From JAAETI01 sp965368515 (GTDB lineage Bacteria > Actinomycetota > Acidimicrobiia > Spongiisociales > UBA5794): a stretch of DNA of 9,800 nt. Each line of letters opens with the position of its first letter. Position 1 is the first letter of the stretch. A model generated the notes under the pieces. It saw only the letters and a program-made list of their open reading frames with translations. It did not search any database and had not been told where the DNA came from. This document shows, piece by piece, positions 1 to 7,142 of this stretch. Location: positions 1-9,800 of the forward strand of contig CBDUNF010000141.1 of the NCBI GenBank assembly GCA_965368515.1. Reading direction: 5' to 3'. Made by a program: the position numbers and the translations under genes.

Positions 1-120
1 CCGGTCCTGATGAGCGGTGGCTATGCCCAGTTCAGCTATGCCTTCAATTACTGGGGGCCTACCGGTGTGAACCGAGACACGTTCGCCTATGTCCGCCGTA
101 TCGACAAGCCGGATTACTAG
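1..120 (+). CDS. narG: Respiratory nitrate reductase alpha subunit, C-terminal end (partial)
   Basis: The window opens inside a reading frame that closes with TAG at 118-120, leaving the last 39 residues of a protein. They contain an N-Y-W-G-P-T-G-V-N-R-D-T stretch followed by a Y-V-R-R element, which I recognise as the C-terminal signature of NarG, the molybdopterin (bis-MGD) catalytic subunit that reduces nitrate to nitrite. The stop lies 12 bases before the narH ATG, the order expected of narGHJI. The active site, the N-terminal Fe-S site and any Tat signal lie outside the window, so which side of the membrane the enzyme faces cannot be judged. Identity rests on a short tail plus the unambiguous narH, narJ and narI genes downstream. 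Confidence 0.88.
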   Translation, partial: PVLMSGGYAQFSYAFNYWGPTGVNRDTFAYVRRIDKPDY

Positions 121-126
121 GGGAGG
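121..126 (+). promoter_or_regulatory. Ribosome binding site of narH
   Basis: GGGAGG lies directly after the narG stop and six bases before the ATG at 133. This spacing favours the ATG over an in-frame TTG at 127, which would sit directly against the Shine-Dalgarno. Confidence 0.7.
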
Positions 127-132
127 TTGAAT

Positions 133-1644
133 ATGGACGTAAGAGCTCACATGAGCATGGTCTTTCACCTCGACAAGTGCATCGGCTGTCACACCTGCAG
201 CGTCGCGTGCAAGAACTTGTGGACGGACCGCAAGGGTGCGGAGTACATGTGGTGGAACAACGTCGAGACCCGGCCGGGTACCGGTTACCCCACCGGGTGG
301 GAAGACCAGGACCACTACAAGGGTGGCTGGGAACCGGGCTGGACCGGGATTCAGCTGAAGCTGCAGTCGCGGCCAAAGAGCCTCGCCAACCTGTTCCACA
401 ATCCGGCACTGCCCGACATGGAGGACTACTACGAGCCCTTCACATATCGCTATGAGGACCTCTTCACCGCGCCCGAGGGTGACGATCAGCCGACGGCAAT
501 CCCGATCTCGGCGATTACCGAACAGCCGATCGAGATCAAGTCGGGGCCCAACTGGGATGATGATCTATCCGGTTCGGGGATCTACGCGGCCAACGACCCA
601 AACTGGAAGGACGTGTCCTCCGAGGTCCAGGCGCAAATGGCTGAGATCGAGCGGGTCGTATTCAACTACTTGCCCCGCATCTGCAACCACTGCCTGAACC
701 CGGCATGCATTGCAGCCTGCCCTTCAAGTGCCATCTACAAGCGGGGCGAGGACGGCATCGTGCTTGTCGACGAGGACAAGTGTCGCGCCTGGCGAATGTG
801 CGTCTCGGCGTGCCCGTATAAGAAGGTCTACTACAACTGGTCAACCGGCAAGAGCGAGAAGTGCATCTTGTGCTTCCCCCGCATGGAGACCGGCCAAGCA
901 CCGGCCTGCGCCCACTCGTGCGTGGGCCGCATCCGGTACATGGGTTTGTTGCTGTACGACGCCGATTTGATCGAGTGGGGCGCACAGGGTCAAGAGGAAG
1001 ATCTCATCGACCGTCAGCTCGATGCAATCCTTGACCCATTCGACCCCGAGGTGATTGCCGCCGCCAAGGAATCCGGGCTGGACGATGGTTGGATCGAATC
1101 TGCCCAGAAGTCACCCGTCTATCAGTTCGTCAAGATCTGGGGAATGGCTCTGCCGCTGCATGCCGAGTTCCGCACGATGGCGATGATGTTCTACGTACCG
1201 CCGCTTTCTCCGGTGGTCTCGACCGTCGAGGAGGGACTACACCGCCTCGACTTGCCGCCGGATCAGGTCGACTTCGAGCTGTTTGACAATCTCGAAAAAG
1301 CCCGGCTGCCGATCAAATACCTGGCCAATCTGTTTGCCGGAGGCAACGAGGAATTGATCAGGGGCATCCTTCGCAAGATGCTGGCGGTGCGGATCTACAA
1401 GCGGCGCCAGAGCGTCGAAGGCGAGATCGACGACGCCACCAAGCATATGGTTTGGTCGGCGGGCACGACGCCCGAGGAGATCGAGGACATCTACCGGCTG
1501 ACCACATTGCCCACCATCGACGACCGCTTTGTGTTCCCGCCCTATCACCGGGAGATGGCTGCTGAAGCTATCTACGGCGACCCGCTGGCACGCAAGGGAG
1601 AGACCGGCCTCGGCTACTCGGTTCCTCCGAAACGGGGTGCCTGA
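133..1644 (+). CDS. narH: Respiratory nitrate reductase beta subunit (Fe-S electron transfer)
   Basis: This 503-aa protein (E. coli NarH is of similar size) carries electrons from the NarI haems to the molybdenum centre through four Fe-S clusters. The cysteines fall at 16, 19, 22, 26; 184, 187, 192, 196; 217, 223, 227; and 244, 247, 259, 263. The missing fourth ligand of the third group is Trp220, inside C-R-A-W-R-M-C. In NarH that substitution makes this cluster [3Fe-4S] rather than [4Fe-4S]. This numbering matches E. coli NarH as I remember it, which argues for a true nitrate reductase over more distant relatives such as selenate, chlorate or ethylbenzene enzymes. The conserved N-N-V-E-T-(R)-P-G-x-G-(Y)-P segment follows the first cluster. 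I chose the ATG at 133 because GGGAGG is well spaced before it and the first cysteine then falls at position 16. The stop overlaps the narJ start (TGATG). Confidence 0.97.
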   Translation: MDVRAHMSMVFHLDKCIGCHTCSVACKNLWTDRKGAEYMWWNNVETRPGTGYPTGWEDQDHYKGGWEPGWTGIQLKLQSRPKSLANLFHNPALPDMEDYYEPFTYRYEDLFTAPEGDDQPTAIPISAITEQPIEIKSGPNWDDDLSGSGIYAANDPNWKDVSSEVQAQMAEIERVVFNYLPRICNHCLNPACIAACPSSAIYKRGEDGIVLVDEDKCRAWRMCVSACPYKKVYYNWSTGKSEKCILCFPRMETGQAPACAHSCVGRIRYMGLLLYDADLIEWGAQGQEEDLIDRQLDAILDPFDPEVIAAAKESGLDDGWIESAQKSPVYQFVKIWGMALPLHAEFRTMAMMFYVPPLSPVVSTVEEGLHRLDLPPDQVDFELFDNLEKARLPIKYLANLFAGGNEELIRGILRKMLAVRIYKRRQSVEGEIDDATKHMVWSAGTTPEEIEDIYRLTTLPTIDDRFVFPPYHREMAAEAIYGDPLARKGETGLGYSVPPKRGA

Positions 1645-2159
1645 TGGATATCTTCGACGCAATCGCCCTGGCGCTGCGCTACCCCGGACCGGGGAGCATC
1701 GAAGAGGTGCGAACCACATGGCAGGCCCTGCCGGCCGGTGGCGTGCGCCGCAGCTTGCTCAAGTTCCTCGGCGAGATGGAGAAACTCGATTTGGCAGGTT
1801 GGGAGGAGCTCCACACCCGCACGCTCGACCTGGCACCGATCTTCGCTCCCTATGTCGGCTACATCACGTGGGGCGACAGCTACCAGCGTGGTGAGTTCAT
1901 GGCAGAAATGAAGCGGGTCCAGGACAAGATGGGCATCGACCGTGACGGTGAGTTGCCAGACCACCTCGACCCGGTGGCTCGATACCTCGCCGTATCCAAC
2001 AACCCGCACCCTCAGCTGCTTCAACTGTTCCCCGGTGCCGTCGCCCGGATGAGCAAGACCCTGAAGGAGGCGGAGAGGGACAACCCGTACCGGCACATTC
2101 TTCGAGCATTCGAGGAGGCAGCCGACAAGCTGCCTGCACCCGTGGGAGGTACCGAATGA
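1644..2159 (+). CDS. narJ: Nitrate reductase assembly chaperone NarJ
   Basis: A 171-aa soluble protein, rich in charged residues, without a signal peptide or membrane segment. It lies between narH and narI, where the delta subunit/chaperone of the NarJ/TorD family is encoded. NarJ is not part of the mature enzyme. It binds apo-NarG and allows molybdenum cofactor and Fe-S cluster insertion before NarGH docks on NarI. Sequence support includes the N-terminal F-D-A-I-A-L-A-L-R-Y-P-G-P element, typical of this family, the P-Y-V-G-Y segment after the middle of the chain, and the L-P-D-H-L motif (L-P-D-H-L-D-P-V-A-R-Y-L), which is characteristic of NarJ. It starts with the ATG overlapping the narH stop by one base and ends overlapping the narI ATG by four bases, suggesting translational coupling. 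Confidence 0.93.
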   Translation: MDIFDAIALALRYPGPGSIEEVRTTWQALPAGGVRRSLLKFLGEMEKLDLAGWEELHTRTLDLAPIFAPYVGYITWGDSYQRGEFMAEMKRVQDKMGIDRDGELPDHLDPVARYLAVSNNPHPQLLQLFPGAVARMSKTLKEAERDNPYRHILRAFEEAADKLPAPVGGTE

Positions 2160-2842
2160 ACTGGAATCTGATCCTCTTTGTGATCTTCCCCTACGTGGCG
2201 ATTGTGCTGGCCATCGTTGGCACCGCATATCGGTGGGCTCGGCATCCGTTCACCGTCTCGTCGGTGTCTTCACAGCTCCTGGAGAGCCAGAAGCTGTTTT
2301 GGGGCTCGGTGCCGTTTCACTGGGGAATCCTGTTCGTCCTGCTTGGCCATCTGATTGCGCTAATCATCCCGGCTGGCGTGGACAAGTGGAATCAGGTCCC
2401 GATCCGGCTCTATTTGCTCGAGTTCAGCGGTCTAGCGCTGGCGGTCTGGGCGCTGTTCGGCCTCGTTGTCCTGGTCAATCGACGGATCACCGTGGCCAAG
2501 ATCCGAGCGGTAACGACCAAGATGGACCTCGTGGTGCTGGCGCTTCTGATCGCCCAGGTCGTCACCGGCATCCTGATCGCAACCCTTTACCGGTTTGGCT
2601 CCTCGTGGGGAACGAGCGTCTTTGTTCCCTATGTCCAGTCGCTATTCGTGTTGGATCCCAGGCCCGAGCTCGTGGCGCCGCTGCCCTTCATCCTTCAGTT
2701 CCACGCTTCTCTGTTCTTTGCGTTCCTCGTGGTGTTCCCGTTCACACGTCTAGTTCACATCATCACAGTCCCCCTCACCTATCTGGTGCGACCATTCCAG
2801 TTGGTCAAGTGGGTGCGGCGTGATCAACCGGTGGAGAGATAG
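2156..2842 (+). CDS. narI: Respiratory nitrate reductase gamma subunit (dihaem cytochrome b)
   Basis: A 228-aa integral membrane protein of the length usual for NarI. It oxidises membrane quinol and passes electrons through two b haems to NarH. Five hydrophobic segments can be seen, at roughly residues 3-25, 52-72, 86-108, 124-146 and 177-203. Candidate axial haem ligands are His55 and His65 in the F-H-W-G-I...G-H-L stretch, and His183 and His201 in the last helix. The 18-residue spacing of the latter pair matches E. coli NarI (His187/His205). The ATG overlaps the narJ stop (ATGA) and is preceded by GGGAGG. After the stop only two bases separate it from the next gene. Nothing suggests truncation. 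Confidence 0.96.
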   Translation: MNWNLILFVIFPYVAIVLAIVGTAYRWARHPFTVSSVSSQLLESQKLFWGSVPFHWGILFVLLGHLIALIIPAGVDKWNQVPIRLYLLEFSGLALAVWALFGLVVLVNRRITVAKIRAVTTKMDLVVLALLIAQVVTGILIATLYRFGSSWGTSVFVPYVQSLFVLDPRPELVAPLPFILQFHASLFFAFLVVFPFTRLVHIITVPLTYLVRPFQLVKWVRRDQPVER

Positions 2843-2844
2843 CG

Positions 2845-3096
2845 ATGGCCAGAAGGAAGACTCGCATCACCAAGGGATCGGACATGACTTGGGGCCGCGC
2901 GTACATGTGGGCCTTTGGAGTGTTCATTGTGCTCGTATTGACAACCACCTGGTTCCCATCGTGGCTCCTCGCCCGGCAGTCGATTGCAACTGCGCCCGGA
3001 TGGGTTGCTGACCTCATCGGCTCTGGAGCTTGGTTTGTCCCATTGGTGATAGGCCTATTCGCCCTGCGCTGGCTACAGAAGACGGAACGGATCTGA
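2845..3096 (+). CDS. Small two-helix membrane protein in the nar operon, function unknown
   Basis: An 83-aa protein with a basic N-terminus (M-A-R-R-K-T-R), a hydrophobic segment at about residues 19-38, a short loop and a second segment at about 61-78, ending in a charged tail. I do not recognise the family. It sits two bases after narI and overlaps the next start by one base (TGATG), so it is co-translated with both the nitrate reductase and the flavoprotein. The length, two helices and position would suit an accessory or anchoring subunit that docks the soluble flavoprotein or stabilises NarI or cytochrome b, but this is inference from position only. A second in-frame ATG at 2884, also with a purine-rich stretch before it, would give a 70-aa product. 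I prefer 2845 because GGAGAG lies just upstream and the basic N-terminus suits a membrane protein. Confidence 0.75.
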   Translation: MARRKTRITKGSDMTWGRAYMWAFGVFIVLVLTTTWFPSWLLARQSIATAPGWVADLIGSGAWFVPLVIGLFALRWLQKTERI

Positions 3097-4889
3097 TGAA
3101 CGGCGACCTCGTCTTCCAACCAAAGCTGCAGTTCTACGACGAGAACATCCCATGTCTGGCCGCCTGCCCGGTCCATACCAACGCCGGTATGTACGTGGCA
3201 GCCATCGCCGACGGCAAGGACGAGCTCGCCTACCTCACCGCCCGGCTCCCCAACCCATTCGCCTCTGTCTGCGGTCGGATTTGTGCGGCACCGTGCGAAG
3301 ACGCGTGTCGCCGTGGCGAGATCGACCGCCCGATCGCCATTCGCGCTCTCAAGCGATTCGTTACGGAACAGCACGGGCCCGAAAGCAATAACGGACAGAC
3401 GTGGAAGAAGGTCACTGCGCCTCCCGAGGTCGAGCGAGCCGAGAGCATCGGAATCATCGGCGGCGGACCCTCCGGGCTGTCGGCCGCTCACGATCTCCGC
3501 AGACTCGGGTATCAAGTCACCGTCTACGAGGCCACCGGTCAGCTCGGCGGCATGATGCTGCTCGGCATTCCCGAGTACCGCCTCGACCGCACCCTGCTGG
3601 CCAACGAGATCCAGGTGATCGTGGACCTGGGCGTTGACGTCCAACTCGATACGAAGCTCGGGACTGATGTCACGTTCGCCGGACTGCAGAGGAAACACGA
3701 CGCCTTGTTCGTTGCCATCGGGGCAACACTCGGGCGTGGTCTCGACATTGAAGGTCACGAGTCGGACGGTGTGCTTCGAGCCATCGAATTCCTCATCAAC
3801 GCCAACCAGGGCTTCAAAGTCGACATCGGGGAGAAGGTCGTCGTTATCGGTGGTGGCGATGTCGCCATGGATGCGGCCCGTACTGCCCTCCGCGCCGACG
3901 AGTACGGGAGCAAAGCCCCATACGAGGAGGCAGAGGAACGGGCAACAATGACCGAAGCAATGGACGTCGCCCGCACGGCCATGCGGTCGGGCGCCAAACA
4001 GATCACGGTGATGACTCTGGAGTCCCGGGAGGAACTACCGGCTTCGGACTTCGAGGTCGAAGAGGCACTCAACGAGGGCATCACGTTCGTCAATCGCCGC
4101 GGCCCGGCCCGGATCGTTGCTGAAGCCGGCAAGGTGACAGGTCTCGAGACCATCAAGGTCCTCACGGTGTTTGACGATGAGGGCCGCTTTAGCCCCACGT
4201 TCGACAATACCGACAAGGAGATTCTCGACGCCGACACCGTCATCCTGGCCATCGGTCAGGCGATCGACGTAGATGCTCTGGGATCGGACGGACCCGAGAT
4301 CAGCCCGAGACGGACCATCCAGATCGATCCGGAGACTCTCGCGACGTCGCTACCCAACGTCTGGGCAGGCGGTGATGCCGCCCGCGGGCCACGTACGCTC
4401 ATCGAAGCCATCGCCGACGGACGCCGGGCAGCAGCAAGTATCCACCACTCGTTCGGCGGAGCCGATGACACGCGGGAACCGGGAACGATGGTCCAGCTGC
4501 AGCAGTTCCATCGCCTCGATGACATCTACGACCGCATCGGTCGGGTCGATGTGCCGACGCTGGAAACAGACCGGCGCGTCGGACTAGCCGAAGTCGAAAC
4601 CGGATTCACCATCGATCAGGCTCGCTGCGAGGCGAAGCGGTGTCTGCGCTGCTTCGCCAACATCCAACTCGAGACCTCAAAATGCGTCCTTTGTGCTTTA
4701 TGCGCTGATGTTTGTCCGCTTGACCTCATCAGCCTGGTTCCCTCGGAAGAAGTTGTGCCCGGCCAAGTCGGAGGAACCGCCCTGACCTTGAACGAAACAA
4801 GTTGCATCCGCTGTGCGCTCTGCATTGAGCGCTGCCCAACCGACGCCTTGTCGATGGGGCTGTGGACAGGAGTGGGAGTGCCCAAATGA
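3096..4889 (+). CDS. GltD-like FAD/NAD(P) oxidoreductase with N- and C-terminal Fe-S domains
   Basis: This 597-aa soluble protein has three parts. Residues ~15-95 form an N-terminal Fe-S domain of the glutamate-synthase small-subunit type, with Cys20, 24, 59, 63, 67 and 71 (C-L-A-A-C-P ... V-C-G-R-I-C). Residues ~117-475 are the paired dinucleotide-binding domains, with an FAD motif G-G-G-P-S-G at 122-127, an NAD(P) motif G-G-G-D-V-A-M-D at 252-259 and a second FAD contact A-G-G-D-A near 424. The C-terminus holds C-x4-C-x2-C (511-519) and two four-cysteine sets, 530/533/536/540 and 570/573/576/580, a two-[4Fe-4S] ferredoxin domain. No glutamate synthase large subunit is adjacent, and the operon is respiratory, so glutamate synthesis is unlikely. 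I infer that it moves electrons between NAD(P)(H) and the cytochrome b complex encoded next, or NarGHI. The ATG at 3096 overlaps the previous stop. A longer non-ATG start at 3030 would run far into the preceding gene and is rejected. Confidence 0.9.
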   Translation: MNGDLVFQPKLQFYDENIPCLAACPVHTNAGMYVAAIADGKDELAYLTARLPNPFASVCGRICAAPCEDACRRGEIDRPIAIRALKRFVTEQHGPESNNGQTWKKVTAPPEVERAESIGIIGGGPSGLSAAHDLRRLGYQVTVYEATGQLGGMMLLGIPEYRLDRTLLANEIQVIVDLGVDVQLDTKLGTDVTFAGLQRKHDALFVAIGATLGRGLDIEGHESDGVLRAIEFLINANQGFKVDIGEKVVVIGGGDVAMDAARTALRADEYGSKAPYEEAEERATMTEAMDVARTAMRSGAKQITVMTLESREELPASDFEVEEALNEGITFVNRRGPARIVAEAGKVTGLETIKVLTVFDDEGRFSPTFDNTDKEILDADTVILAIGQAIDVDALGSDGPEISPRRTIQIDPETLATSLPNVWAGGDAARGPRTLIEAIADGRRAAASIHHSFGGADDTREPGTMVQLQQFHRLDDIYDRIGRVDVPTLETDRRVGLAEVETGFTIDQARCEAKRCLRCFANIQLETSKCVLCALCADVCPLDLISLVPSEEVVPGQVGGTALTLNETSCIRCALCIERCPTDALSMGLWTGVGVPK

Positions 4890-5617
4890 GAGTGATGGAC
4901 CGAGTAAGAAGGACCACGGTGGGGCGATCCATCTGGCGCTCACCTGACAGAGTGACAGAGCGCGATCGGGCTGCGGGCCATTGGGCCAGCTTCCTGCTGC
5001 ACATCTATCCGGTGAAGATGAGTCGCAAGGAGATGACCTTCCGCTACTCGTGGTTCCTCGGCGTGGCATCGCTGGTCCTCTTCGGCTCCCTGACGGTGTC
5101 GGGTATCTACCTGATGTTCTTCTATGTGCCGTCCCCGGCTTCGGCCTATGGGAACATCCAGGAGATCCAGACCCAGGTCGGCTTTGGCCAATACTTCCGC
5201 AATGTTCATCGATGGTCCGCCCACCTGATGGTCCTGGTCGTCGCAGCCCATATGGCTCGGGTCTTCTACCGGGGTGCGTACAAGTCCCCAAAGGAATTCA
5301 ATTGGGTGATCGGCGTCGTGCTGCTGGTCCTCACCCTGCTGCTGTCCTTCACCGGATACTTGCTGCCGTGGGACCAGCTTGCATACTGGGCAGTGACGGT
5401 CGGCGCTTCAATGGCCGGGTTTGTGCCGCTGTTCGGAGAAACGATCAAGGGGATACTCGTCGGCGGGGACACCGTGGGCTCGGCCACGCTCCTACGCTTC
5501 TACGTATTGCACGTGGCCGTGCTGCCTCTTGCCATGGCGATCCTCATCACATTCCACCTATGGAGATGGCGCAAGGACGCGATGCTTGACACGAGGGAGG
5601 GAGGCCTGGATGAATAA
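4886..5617 (+). CDS. Cytochrome b6-like N-terminal cytochrome b subunit
   Basis: A 243-aa membrane protein that oxidises quinol together with the next two gene products. Four hydrophobic helices lie at about 56-80, 108-128, 140-160 and 204-226. The haem ligands are His108 and His122 (H-R-W ... A-H-M-A-R-V) and His209 and His224 (V-L-H-V ... T-F-H-L). The second pair has 14 intervening residues, the b6f-type spacing rather than 13 as in bc1. The P-W-D-Q-L-A-Y-W segment after helix 3 is the expected Qo-site element. Where cytochrome b6 has the Cys that binds haem c-i, my alignment by eye places Phe57, so that extra haem is probably absent. The N-terminal ~50 residues are hydrophilic and basic, longer than plant b6. 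The ATG at 4886 overlaps the flavoprotein stop (ATGA) and follows a GGGAG. The stop overlaps the next gene by eight bases. Confidence 0.94.
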   Translation: MRVMDRVRRTTVGRSIWRSPDRVTERDRAAGHWASFLLHIYPVKMSRKEMTFRYSWFLGVASLVLFGSLTVSGIYLMFFYVPSPASAYGNIQEIQTQVGFGQYFRNVHRWSAHLMVLVVAAHMARVFYRGAYKSPKEFNWVIGVVLLVLTLLLSFTGYLLPWDQLAYWAVTVGASMAGFVPLFGETIKGILVGGDTVGSATLLRFYVLHVAVLPLAMAILITFHLWRWRKDAMLDTREGGLDE

Positions 5618-6131
5618 GGACGACCCAACGGTTGTCGAGGGACAACGGATCCTGGGCGTTGTTCCCGGCAAACCACCCGGCGGGGACCGCAAGGTCCTGG
5701 ACGAGCAGGATCCGGTCATGGTTTGGCCACATCTGCTCATCCGGCACGGAGTGGCCGCCCTCGTCGTCCTGGTGACTGTGCTACTACTGGCACTGGTGTT
5801 CAACGCACCGCTCCGGGAAATCGCCAACCCACTCAATACCCCTAATCCTGAGAAGGCGCCCTGGTACTTCGCTGCGCTGCAGGAACTGCTGAGCCACTTC
5901 CATCCGATGGTTGCCGGCGTGCTGGTTCCCGGCGCAATCATCATCGGCCTGATGGCGCTCCCCTACATCGACCGCAACCCTCGACTTGGCGTCAACTACC
6001 GCAAGGTTGCGGTAGCCACGTTCACAGTCTTCATGGTGGTGTGGATCGTTCTGACATTGATCGGCTTCATGTTCCGCGGCCCCAACTGGGGCTGGGTATG
6101 GCCATGGCAAGACTGGTACGGAGAGCTATGA
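5610..6131 (+). CDS. Cytochrome b C-terminal / subunit IV-like protein
   Basis: A 173-aa membrane protein equivalent to subunit IV of b6f, or the C-terminal half of bc1 cytochrome b. Together with the preceding gene it completes a split cytochrome b. Three hydrophobic segments lie at about 44-66, 99-120 and 132-155. The region A-P-W-Y-F-A-A-L-Q-E-L-L (83-94), followed by ...L-P-Y-I-D-R-N-P (117-124), is diagnostic. In canonical b6f the Qo loop reads P-E-W-Y; here the equivalent is A-P-W-Y (83-86), so the glutamate thought to accept a proton from quinol is not at its usual place. The ~38-residue hydrophilic N-terminus before the first helix is longer than in chloroplast subunit IV. The start is ATG at 5610, inside the end of the previous gene and preceded by GGGAGGGAGG. 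The end overlaps the Rieske ATG by four bases. Confidence 0.92.
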   Translation: MNKDDPTVVEGQRILGVVPGKPPGGDRKVLDEQDPVMVWPHLLIRHGVAALVVLVTVLLLALVFNAPLREIANPLNTPNPEKAPWYFAALQELLSHFHPMVAGVLVPGAIIIGLMALPYIDRNPRLGVNYRKVAVATFTVFMVVWIVLTLIGFMFRGPNWGWVWPWQDWYGEL

Positions 6132-6634
6132 GTGAGCAAAGCGATCGAAGAGAATTCCTCAAGAAGGGATGGATGACCGGTGCCGGGCTAATCGGTGTCG
6201 CCGGCGCGTGGACCACATGGGACGTCCTGCAGCCGATGGAGAGCGCCGGGTTCGGTGGCGAAGTGCGGACAGTATCCGAAGAGTCTGTGCCCGGGGAAGG
6301 TGTACTGGCGGTACCAGCAGCTCGGTCCTACCTAACGCGCATTGATGGCGAAGTGATCGCCGTTTCGGAAACATGCCCACACCTGGGATGTCGCGTTCCC
6401 TGGTGCGAGACCTCCGGCCAGTTCGAATGTCCGTGTCACGGCTCAACATTCAACCGAAAAGGTGAAGCGCGGGAGGGCCCAAGTCCTCGTGCGATGAGTC
6501 GCTATCCAATCAAGATCGTCGACGGATTAGTCATCGTCAACACCGGCGAGCCGATCAAGGGTGTGCCTATCGGCGAGCCAGAGACGATCGATGAACCCCC
6601 GCGCGGTCCGTCCTGTGAGGAAGGGGGCCACTGA
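6128..6634 (+). CDS. Rieske [2Fe-2S] protein with Tat-type signal anchor
   Basis: A 168-aa protein with the two Rieske boxes: C-P-H-L-G-C (83-88) and C-P-C-H-G-S (101-106). The expected cluster ligands are Cys83, His85, Cys101 and His104, with Cys88 and Cys103 forming the usual disulfide. The first box has Pro where classical bc1/b6f proteins have Thr, a common bacterial variant. The N-terminus, R-R-E-F-L-K followed by a hydrophobic stretch at ~17-33, is a twin-arginine (Tat) signal that normally stays as a membrane anchor, so the cluster domain faces the outer side of the membrane. It takes one electron from quinol at cytochrome b and hands it to a cytochrome c. It overlaps the subunit IV stop (ATGA) and the cytochrome c start (TGATG), placing it firmly in this complex. 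Confidence 0.96.
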   Translation: MSEQSDRREFLKKGWMTGAGLIGVAGAWTTWDVLQPMESAGFGGEVRTVSEESVPGEGVLAVPAARSYLTRIDGEVIAVSETCPHLGCRVPWCETSGQFECPCHGSTFNRKGEAREGPSPRAMSRYPIKIVDGLVIVNTGEPIKGVPIGEPETIDEPPRGPSCEEGGH

Positions 6635-7098
6635 TGCCTGAACGACCTCATGATCCCCATCTGGAGGCATCGACCGACAAGTGGATGACCTGGGGATTGG
6701 TGTTAATGGCGATCATGGTGGCGGCGTTCCCCATTTATCGCATTACCGAGCCCAATCGTCGCGCGGAGGCAGCAGAAACACGCTCGGTCGAGTTGGCAGC
6801 ACAGGGCGAAGAACTCTTCGCCCTCACCTGTGCCGCCTGCCACGGGACCGAGGGACGAGGTGGGGAGGATGCCCCGACGCTCAACGCCAAGGAATTCCTC
6901 CAGTTTGCGACCGATGATCAGATTGCCGGACTCACAGCTACCGGGGTACCCGGCTCCGAAATGAGTCCCTACTCGCTCGACTTTGGCGGTCCGTTCACTC
7001 AAGAGCAGATAGTGGCACTGACGACCTATTTACGCTCACTCGAGGACGACGCACCCAGCGTGCCCGAATGGCGAGATGGGGTTGAGGCGGTCGAGTAG
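6634..7098 (+). CDS. Membrane-anchored mono-haem cytochrome c
   Basis: A 154-aa protein with one hydrophobic segment at ~18-36, preceded by a hydrophilic N-terminus and without an obvious cleavage site, so it is probably an uncleaved N-terminal anchor. The haem motif C-A-A-C-H is at 66-70. The likely distal ligand is Met110 in G-S-E-M-S-P-Y, inside a class I cytochrome c (Cytochrome_CBB3-type) fold that ends with E-Q-I-V-A-L-T-T-Y-L-R-S-L. It follows the Rieske gene with a one-base overlap and is the last gene of the operon. It should accept electrons from the Rieske protein, acting as the cytochrome c1/f equivalent or passing electrons on to a terminal acceptor. Whether that acceptor is an oxidase or a nitrite, NO or N2O reductase is not shown in this window. 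Confidence 0.94.
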   Translation: MPERPHDPHLEASTDKWMTWGLVLMAIMVAAFPIYRITEPNRRAEAAETRSVELAAQGEELFALTCAACHGTEGRGGEDAPTLNAKEFLQFATDDQIAGLTATGVPGSEMSPYSLDFGGPFTQEQIVALTTYLRSLEDDAPSVPEWRDGVEAVE

Positions 7099-7124
7099 GC
7101 GAAACCGCAGCGGACGAACCCCAC

Positions 7125-7141
7125 TGCCGCCGTCGGCGGCA
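7125..7141. terminator. Short inverted repeat between convergent operons, possible terminator
   Basis: TGCCGCC, a three-base loop (GTC) and GGCGGCA make a 7-bp GC-rich hairpin in the 44-bp gap between the two convergent operons. There is no T-tract on either side, so it is not a standard intrinsic terminator. It could act in both directions with Rho or simply stall polymerase. The position, directly between two convergent stops, is the main support. Confidence 0.4.
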
Positions 7142-7142
7142 A

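Noticed and set aside
127..132. TTG start for narH two codons upstream of the ATG
   Set aside because: It abuts the Shine-Dalgarno with no spacing, and the ATG at 133 gives the E. coli-like cysteine numbering.
1..2842. Selenate or chlorate reductase instead of nitrate reductase, suggested by the nearby selenium-type genes
   Set aside because: The NarH ligand set including Trp220, a NarJ and a membrane dihaem NarI of normal length point to nitrate reductase; the selenium-type genes are on the opposite strand in their own operon.
2805..3758. 317-aa open frame on the minus strand
   Set aside because: It lies opposite the strongly supported small membrane protein and flavoprotein genes, shows no family motifs and is explained by GC-rich antisense codon bias.
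3096..4889. Glutamate synthase small subunit (gltD)
   Set aside because: There is no gltB nearby, an extra C-terminal two-cluster ferredoxin domain is present, and the gene is embedded in a respiratory operon.
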